Assembly: GCA_035550595.1 (NCBI GenBank)
Contig: DASZOV010000079.1
Coordinates: 1 to 64,000 of the forward strand
Direction: 5' to 3'
DNA: 64,000 bases
DNA from: CALFMR01 sp035550595
Lineage (GTDB): Bacteria > Acidobacteriota > Vicinamibacteria > Vicinamibacterales > SCN-69-37
Both the position numbers and the translations under genes were made by a program. Of the stretch, positions 59,901 to 64,000 are shown piece after piece. The notes below the pieces were generated by a model. It worked only from the letters and a program-made list of their open reading frames with translations. It was not told the origin of the DNA and searched no databases. Numbering within the stretch: the stretch's first letter is position 1; the number at the start of each line of letters is the position of its first letter.

Positions 59901-60206
59901 CAGCCGCGCGCCGACGTTCACGGTCACGTGGTCGGTGAGCGCCGTCGCGAGCCCGGGCTTCTCGGCCACGACGAGGTACGGGCCGGGCTTCACGGTGAAG
60001 AACTCGAAGCCGCCGTCGCGATTGCTCGTCTGGGTGACCGAGACGGCGGTGTCGGTGTTGGTGAGGGTCACGGTGGCGTCGGGAATCACGCCGCCCGTCG
60101 TGTCACGGATCGTGCCGACCACTGACGCGGTCTCGAACTGCGCGCGCGCCGGGGCCGAGACCAGGAGCACCAGCGTGCAGAGGATGATGAATCGTCGTAT
60201 GGGCAT
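56946..60206 (-). CDS. TonB-dependent receptor with carboxypeptidase-regulatory N-terminal domain (Oar-like)
   Basis: 1086 residues from the ATG at 60206. Signal peptide (FIILCTLVLLVSAPARAQ), a carboxypeptidase-regulatory/TonB-plug-preceding domain (ASVVGTIRDTTGGVIPDATVTL), plug (RQLALNGREYSALALL, FNVNGLRSVFNNFLIDGVDNN), and a very large barrel ending in RQIQLGAKILW with terminal Trp. This layout is typical of acidobacterial Oar-like receptors for large polymers or sugars. The substrate is unknown. It is followed by the phosphodiesterase at two bases. In-frame sequence upstream of 60206 lacks a signal peptide and is not counted. Confidence 0.93.
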   Translation of the reverse strand: MPIRRFIILCTLVLLVSAPARAQFETASVVGTIRDTTGGVIPDATVTLTNTDTAVSVTQTSNRDGGFEFFTVKPGPYLVVAEKPGLATALTDHVTVNVGARLRVDMTMTAGGVTERVEVSASNLGLETDSSQRGQIVTGDQMRQLALNGREYSALALLTAGVRQSALNKSTNGTPREGAFNVNGLRSVFNNFLIDGVDNNAYGTSNQGFSNQVMQPPPDAVEELRVVTNNQSAEYGRSAGATVNVAFKSGTNQVHGSTWEFFRNTSLNSRSYFTPSDADKPDLERNQFGGVIGGPIVRNRAFFFGDYEGFRQDQQVTAFSTVPTPTQRQGVLAIDVRDPRTGLLYPAGTPLPMTDFARTVLSALPDPTGAGAANNYQILQSLTNHSDKGDGKVDVRPNARLSFFGRYGARNLQTVDQPPIPLPSGGGGNGTIYARNKQLALGTTYTPTATSLVEIRFGWSHTEGGKTPPGLGTGDALALYGLGGLPTDPRISGGLPAETITGVASLGRQATNPQWQYPTVWDPKINYTWLAGRQSFKAGYEFQQINVEVQDVNPLYGLDSYSGQFSRPSGAAANNLYNLADFMFGLRSQYALSTFFIANVRQQMHFAYLQDDIRAGDRLTVNAGVRYEYATPIWDAENHLTNYDPTTNTIVAASNGSIADRALVNPDRNNFGPRLGLAYGLGPGTVLRGGWGVSYVHVNRIGSANLLAINGPQVVRAVVTQSDPSSPDFRPTEQGYPADLTDPSQFNPQTALISYVDRDFHSSPVQSWFASVQQAVGPHMVVDVAYVGNRADDLLYLADYNQAAVNDAAGSIPLDARRPIPGFGDITYVFNGGKSRYQALQVEAKWQSRDLTLLSSLTLSQAKDNGAGSLENQNGNFPGPQDFHNIDAEFALSGYHQPYNSTTSFVWQVPIGRDRRWGAHLPLALDVLVGGWQMSGIYTMTPGEMVTLTYSPSSAFQVSGITNDFSGANNYRPNVVCDPYAPSGEQSITNWFNPACVVIPTDPSQPFGNASRNTVRGPDFRQFDLAAIKQIALGGGARVELRVEAFNLFNRVNFGPPNGNRSSPGFGTITTAYDARQIQLGAKILW

Positions 60207-60412
60207 TGGCGATGACCTCGAGCGCCATCCTGCCGTGGCCGCGTGACGATGGCACGATGCTTCGACGGCAGGCGCGTCAATACGACGCAACATCGATGCA
60301 ACGGCACGGTCGAGATCGTCGCGCGCGTACATGTGGGACCTCGGGAGTCGACGTCGTCTGGCGGCATCGACTCTCGAGGTGGATGAGGCAGTGAACGGGA
60401 TGGAACGGTGGG

Positions 60413-61312
60413 TCAGTAGACGGCCGGGACGAACATGTCCTCGGGCGGCGTCTCGGGCGCGTAGGCGGGATCGTGCACGCGCGCGGGGAGAACGACGGGC
60501 TCGGTCACGATCTCGCCGTACGAGACCTGACTGAGCAGATGATGAATGCAGTTGAGGCGCGCACGCTTCTTGTCGACGGCTTCGACGACCCACCAGCGCG
60601 CCTCGGGGATGTGCGTGCGCTCGAACATCACTTCCTTGGCGCGCGTGTACTGCTCCCAGCGCCGGCGCGACTCGAGGTCCATCGGACTGAACTTCCACTG
60701 CTTGAGCGGGTCACGGATGCGCATCTGGAACCGCAGGTGCTGTTCGTCCTCGGTGATCGAGAACCAGTACTTGATGAGCGTGATGCCGGAGCGGACGAGC
60801 ATCCGCTCGAACTCGGGCACCGAGCGGAAGAACTCCTCGTACTCGTCGGCGTGACAGAAATCCATCACGTGTTCGACGCCGGCACGGTTGTACCAACTGC
60901 GATCGAACAGCACCATCTCGCCGCCGGCAGGGAGGTGCGCGACGTACCGCTGGAAGTACCACTGCGTCCGCTCGCGCTCGTTCGGCGCGGGAAGCGCGGC
61001 GACGCGGCACACGCGCGGGTTGAGCCGCTGCGTGATCCGTTTGATCACGCCGCCCTTGCCCGCGGCGTCACGCCCTTCGAACAGCACGACGACTTTCAGC
61101 TTGTGATGGACGATCCAGTCCTGCAACTTGACGAGCTCGCCCTGCAACCGGAACAGCTCGCGGAAGTACTGCTGCCGGCTCATGTCGCGCCGGTCCGGCC
61201 CCTCGTCGTCGAGTCCGTCGACCCGGCGATCGTCGAGCTCCATCTCGAGCTCTTCGTCGAGGCTGTCGAGCATCTCGGTGCGCATCCGGCGAAGCCAGGC
61301 GTCGCCGCGCAT
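60413..61312 (-). CDS. ppk2: Polyphosphate kinase 2
   Basis: 299 residues. Walker A FEGRDAAGKGGVIKRI, the lid/Walker B block MVLFDRSWYNRAGVEHVM, then FERMLVRSGITLIKYWFSITEDEQHLRF and the substrate region DLESRRRWEQYTRAKEVMF, all typical of PPK2 (class I length). It phosphorylates nucleoside di- or monophosphates from polyphosphate, or the reverse. Its ATG overlaps the pstB stop as TGATG (61310-61314), so it is translated with the phosphate importer. In-frame sequence upstream lies inside pstB and is not coding. It links phosphate uptake to the polyphosphate store. Confidence 0.95.
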   Translation of the reverse strand: MRGDAWLRRMRTEMLDSLDEELEMELDDRRVDGLDDEGPDRRDMSRQQYFRELFRLQGELVKLQDWIVHHKLKVVVLFEGRDAAGKGGVIKRITQRLNPRVCRVAALPAPNERERTQWYFQRYVAHLPAGGEMVLFDRSWYNRAGVEHVMDFCHADEYEEFFRSVPEFERMLVRSGITLIKYWFSITEDEQHLRFQMRIRDPLKQWKFSPMDLESRRRWEQYTRAKEVMFERTHIPEARWWVVEAVDKKRARLNCIHHLLSQVSYGEIVTEPVVLPARVHDPAYAPETPPEDMFVPAVY

Positions 61313-62151
61313 CAACTGAACTCGCCCCGCAGATATTCCTGCGTGTGACGCTCGCGCGGGTCGTCGAAGATTTGCGGCGTCTCGCCGAACTCGACGAGGT
61401 AGCCGGTGCGCCCGCCTTCCGACGTGTCGACGTACATGAAGGCCGTGTGGTCGGCGACCCGCCGGGCCTGCTGCAGGTTGTGCGTGACGATGGCGATCGT
61501 ATAGCGCTGGCGCAGCTCGACCATCAACTGCTCGATGCGACGCGTGGCAATCGGATCGAGCGCCGAGCACGGCTCGTCCATGAGCAGCACGGCGGGCTCG
61601 GTTGCAATCGCGCGCGCGATGCAGAGCCGCTGCTGCTGGCCGCCCGAGAGCGAGAGCCCGCTCGCGTGCAGCTTGTCCTTGACCTCGTCCCACAACGCAG
61701 CACCGCGCAGCGCCTGCTCCACGCGATCGGCAATCCGGCCTGGATAGCGATTGAGCCGCAGGCCGAACGCGACGTTGTTGAAGATGCTCGTCGCGAAGGG
61801 ATTCGGCTGCTGGAACACCATGCCGACGTACCGCCGCACGGCGACCGGATCGACCTTCGCGTCGTAGATGTTGCGGCCGAGAAAGCGGACGTGCCCTTCG
61901 AGCCGGAAGCCCCGGACGAGATCGTTCATCCGATTGAGGCAGCGGAGCGCTGAGCTCTTGCCGCAGCCCGACGGGCCGATGAACGCCGTGATCGATCCGC
62001 GTCGGATGGGTAGCCGCGTGTCCCGCAGCGCCTTGAAGGCGCCGTAGTACATCTGCTCGATCCGGCAGTCGATGACGACGTCGTCGAGGGCCTGCGGTGG
62101 ATGATCGAACGCCGAAGCAGTGGCAGTGGCGGCGAGAGGCGGAGACGACAC
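61312..62151 (-). CDS. pstB: Phosphate ABC transporter ATP-binding protein PstB
   Basis: 279 residues. Walker A GPSGCGKSSALRCLNRMNDL, Q-loop VFQQPNPFATSIFNNVAFGL, signature LSGGQQQRLCIARAI, Walker B VLLMDEPCSALDP and the H-loop THNLQQARR; the sequence between is close to canonical PstB. Start: the GTG at 62151, with GGAGGG a few bases before. It is followed by ppk2 with overlapping codons and preceded by pstA with an eight-base gap. The cytoplasmic ATPase drives the PstCA channel. Confidence 0.95.
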   Translation of the reverse strand: MSSPPLAATATASAFDHPPQALDDVVIDCRIEQMYYGAFKALRDTRLPIRRGSITAFIGPSGCGKSSALRCLNRMNDLVRGFRLEGHVRFLGRNIYDAKVDPVAVRRYVGMVFQQPNPFATSIFNNVAFGLRLNRYPGRIADRVEQALRGAALWDEVKDKLHASGLSLSGGQQQRLCIARAIATEPAVLLMDEPCSALDPIATRRIEQLMVELRQRYTIAIVTHNLQQARRVADHTAFMYVDTSEGGRTGYLVEFGETPQIFDDPRERHTQEYLRGEFS

Positions 62152-62159
62152 GATCCCTC

Positions 62160-63077
62160 CTAGCGGCGGTGCCGGTTGCGCGACAGCATCTGGCCCGCGA
62201 TGTTGAACCCCAGCACGAGCACGACGAGCACGAGCGCGGCGGCCCATGCCAGCTCCACCTGATTCGGGAACGGCATGGCGGAGAAGTTGTAGATGAGCAC
62301 GGCGAGCGACGCGGTCGGCTCCATCAGATCGACGCGTCCACCCGAGACGAGCCAGTAGTTGCTGAAGAGCGCCGTGAAGAGGAGTGGCGCCGTCTCGCCC
62401 GCCGCGCGTGCGACGGCGAGCATGACGCCCGTCAGGATGCCCGGCATCGCCGTCGGCAGGACGACGCGCCACAGCACTTGCGCGTCGGTGGCGCCCATAC
62501 CGATCGCGGCTTCCTTCATGCGCGCGGGCACCATGCGGATCGCGTCTTCGGCCGTGAGCACGACCGTCGGCAGCATCAACACGGCCAGCGCCACGCCGCC
62601 GGCCGGAGCCGAGAAGCCGCCCGTCGTGAGCACGACGGCCGCATAAGCGAACACGCCGGCGAGTACGGACGGCAGGCCCGTCAAGACGCGCGCGGCGAAG
62701 CGGACGGCCGATGCCGTCCACGTGTCGGGGCCGAAGAGCGCGAGATAGGCGGCTGCGAGGACGCCGGTCGGCACGCTCAGGATCGCGGCAATCCCGACCA
62801 TCGTGAGCGTCCCGACGATGGCGTTGCCGAAGCCGCCACCGGCGGCGAAGGCGGCTGGCGGTGTGCCGGTCAGAGCGGTCCATGAGAGGCGCTGGCCGCC
62901 GCGGTAAACGAGCATGGACAGCACCGAAAGCAATGGCACGCACGCCACGACCGATGCGCCGATCGCGAGCGTGCTGAGCGTCGCGCTCAGCAGCGTGCGC
63001 GGCGAACGGAGCGACATCTCGAGCTGACCGAGGTCGACGTCCTCGAACGCGCGCGTGATCTCGGCTGGCGCGCTCAT
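62160..63077 (-). CDS. pstA: Phosphate ABC transporter permease PstA
   Basis: 305 residues with six helices. An N-terminal cytoplasmic stretch, helix 1 (LAIGASVVACVPLLSVLSMLV), the permease EAA-type loop (ARMKEAAIGMGATDAQVLWRVVLPTAMPGILTGVMLAVARAAGETAPLL) and a final helix ending in MLSRNRHRR. The ATG at 63077 overlaps the pstC stop (ATGA). Together with PstC it forms the inner-membrane phosphate channel. Confidence 0.94.
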   Translation of the reverse strand: MSAPAEITRAFEDVDLGQLEMSLRSPRTLLSATLSTLAIGASVVACVPLLSVLSMLVYRGGQRLSWTALTGTPPAAFAAGGGFGNAIVGTLTMVGIAAILSVPTGVLAAAYLALFGPDTWTASAVRFAARVLTGLPSVLAGVFAYAAVVLTTGGFSAPAGGVALAVLMLPTVVLTAEDAIRMVPARMKEAAIGMGATDAQVLWRVVLPTAMPGILTGVMLAVARAAGETAPLLFTALFSNYWLVSGGRVDLMEPTASLAVLIYNFSAMPFPNQVELAWAAALVLVVLVLGFNIAGQMLSRNRHRR

Positions 63078-64000
63078 CTCGCTCCCCGCAGTCCCCGCGA
63101 GGCGCGCGTGACGATTGCCGTGCCCGCGATGTTGACGGCGAGCGTGATCGCGAGCAGCACGAGCGCGGCGTACATCAGCACCTGCGCCTCGGCGCCTTTG
63201 GCTTCGGGAAAGTCCAACGCGAGCACGGCGGCCAGCGTCGTGGCTGGCGAGAAGAGCGAGACGCTGAGCGTGTTGGCATTGCCCACGAGCATGGCGAGCG
63301 CCATCGTCTCGCCGAGTGCGCGGCCGAAGCCGAGCATGACCGAACCGGCGATGCCGGTGATTGCCGTCGGCACGAGCACGCCGAGGATCGTTTCCCACCG
63401 CGTGGCGCCCAGACCGTAGGCGGCTTCCTTCAGCTTGGTCGGCACGGCGACGAGCGCGTCACGCGAGAGCGCGGACACGGTCGGCAGCACCATGACGGCG
63501 AGCACGATCGACGCGGGCAGGAGGCCCGGGCCGCGCAGCGGCGTGCCGAAGATTGGAATCCATCCAAGGTGTTCCGTGCACCACGCCGCGAACGGCCGAA
63601 TCGCCGGGATGACCGCGAAGATCCCCCAGAGGCCGTAGACCACGCTCGGGATCGCGGCGAGCAACTCGATGAGGCTTTTGAGCAGCGTCTCGATGGGCCT
63701 CGGCAGGAAGTCCTGGCTCAGCACGATCGCAATCGCCAAACCGAAGACCGTGCCGATCGCGAGGCCGAGCAGCGAGCTGTAGAGCGTGCCCCAGATGGCG
63801 GGCAGCAGGCCGAAGAGATCGCGGTTCGTGTCCCACGTCGTGTGCACGAGCAGGCCGAGGCCGAATCGCGACACGGCTGGCCGCGCGGTCCAGGCGATCT
63901 CGAGCACGATGTCGGTGACGAGCGCGATGATCGACCACGCGAAGAGACGCGTGACGAACCGCACCGTACGGTTCGTCACACGTTCGGCCCGCGTCGGCGG
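63074..64000 (-). CDS. pstC: Phosphate ABC transporter permease PstC, 5' end at or beyond window edge
   Basis: At least 301 residues. Helices at ~15-35, 65-90, 105-130 and near the end; the EAA-type loop TKLKEAAYGLGATRWETILGVLVPTAITGIAGSVMLGFGRALGETMA is canonical for PstC. A GTG at 63979 could be the start, but the frame stays open to the window edge with a hydrophilic Arg/Glu stretch (PTRAER), normal for the PstC front, so the gene probably starts outside. The stop overlaps pstA. A periplasmic phosphate-binding protein gene (pstS) is expected upstream. Confidence 0.92.
   Translation of the reverse strand, partial: PPTRAERVTNRTVRFVTRLFAWSIIALVTDIVLEIAWTARPAVSRFGLGLLVHTTWDTNRDLFGLLPAIWGTLYSSLLGLAIGTVFGLAIAIVLSQDFLPRPIETLLKSLIELLAAIPSVVYGLWGIFAVIPAIRPFAAWCTEHLGWIPIFGTPLRGPGLLPASIVLAVMVLPTVSALSRDALVAVPTKLKEAAYGLGATRWETILGVLVPTAITGIAGSVMLGFGRALGETMALAMLVGNANTLSVSLFSPATTLAAVLALDFPEAKGAEAQVLMYAALVLLAITLAVNIAGTAIVTRASRGLRGAR

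Noticed and set aside
60207..60698. N-terminal extension of the large TonB receptor
   Set aside because: The added residues are Arg/His-rich and precede the signal peptide, which must be at the true N-terminus (ATG at 60206).

Overview
The window reads as high-GC chromosomal DNA from a soil-type Gram-negative bacterium, most likely an Acidobacteriota member (a Vicinamibacteria-like lineage is my guess). The main clues are three full-length permeases and one truncated permease of the MacB/FtsX ADOP type, two with PadR regulators beside them, an Oar-like TonB receptor with a carboxypeptidase-regulatory N-terminus, several Tat-exported enzymes and a pstCAB-ppk2 operon. The taxon is inferred from gene content only.

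Layout. 1-0.7 kb: the last 53 codons of what looks like a prokaryotic Argonaute (PIWI C-terminus), then a spacer with the 5' half of a tRNA-Ser gene and short repeats, which looks like the edge of an integrated island. 0.7-11.7 kb: a one-direction (minus) stress block. It holds an encapsulin shell gene, a molybdopterin oxidoreductase with an unusual helical C-terminal extension, a DUF2945 protein, an MscS channel, an unknown protein with a sigma-54 type promoter, grpE (one-base frameshift), cbpA, cbpM, and a sensor kinase/NtrC-type regulator pair. 11.7-12.5 kb: decayed DNA with an HdeD-like remnant. 12.5-20.7 kb: an iron-acquisition cluster (Fur box, FecI-type sigma, FecR, STN-type receptor, PepSY protein, TonB, small membrane proteins). 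Near-identical promoter-like repeats lie before fecR and before the receptor. This cluster looks proteobacterial in organisation.

20.7-38 kb: a mosaic of regulators, enzymes and broken genes. It includes a TetR/epimerase divergon with twin operators, a DJ-1 protein, PadR+ADOP, a truncated ADOP, a serine hydrolase, and an ECF41 sigma mini-regulon in which the sigma gene, an alpha/beta hydrolase and a CMD protein each carry a TGTCAC/CGTC-type promoter. Next come an MBL-fold hydrolase, a frameshifted alcohol dehydrogenase, a cupin, a DHFR-like remnant and a broken PIN toxin with its antitoxin. 38-51 kb: GH127 arabinofuranosidase, PadR plus two ADOP permeases, carboxylesterase, AraC, VOC, methyltransferase, secreted hydrolase. 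51-56 kb: CapK-like ligase, GNAT and glycosyltransferase (surface glycan), then a Tat-exported enolase-superfamily enzyme beside a glycosyltransferase remnant. 56-64 kb: GlpQ-like phosphodiesterase coupled to a large TonB receptor, then pstC-pstA-pstB-ppk2 with overlapping start/stop codons, which links phosphate import to polyphosphate metabolism.

The strongest leads are: the Argonaute tail next to a severed tRNA gene; the encapsulin/molybdoenzyme pairing, a candidate undescribed compartment; the sigma-54 chaperone operon beside its own NtrC-type regulator; and the three-promoter ECF41 regulon with a duplicated promoter-leader-start cassette. Three genes carry single-base frameshifts, so assembly error must be considered. 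All calls come from reading the sequence by eye; no database search was run.
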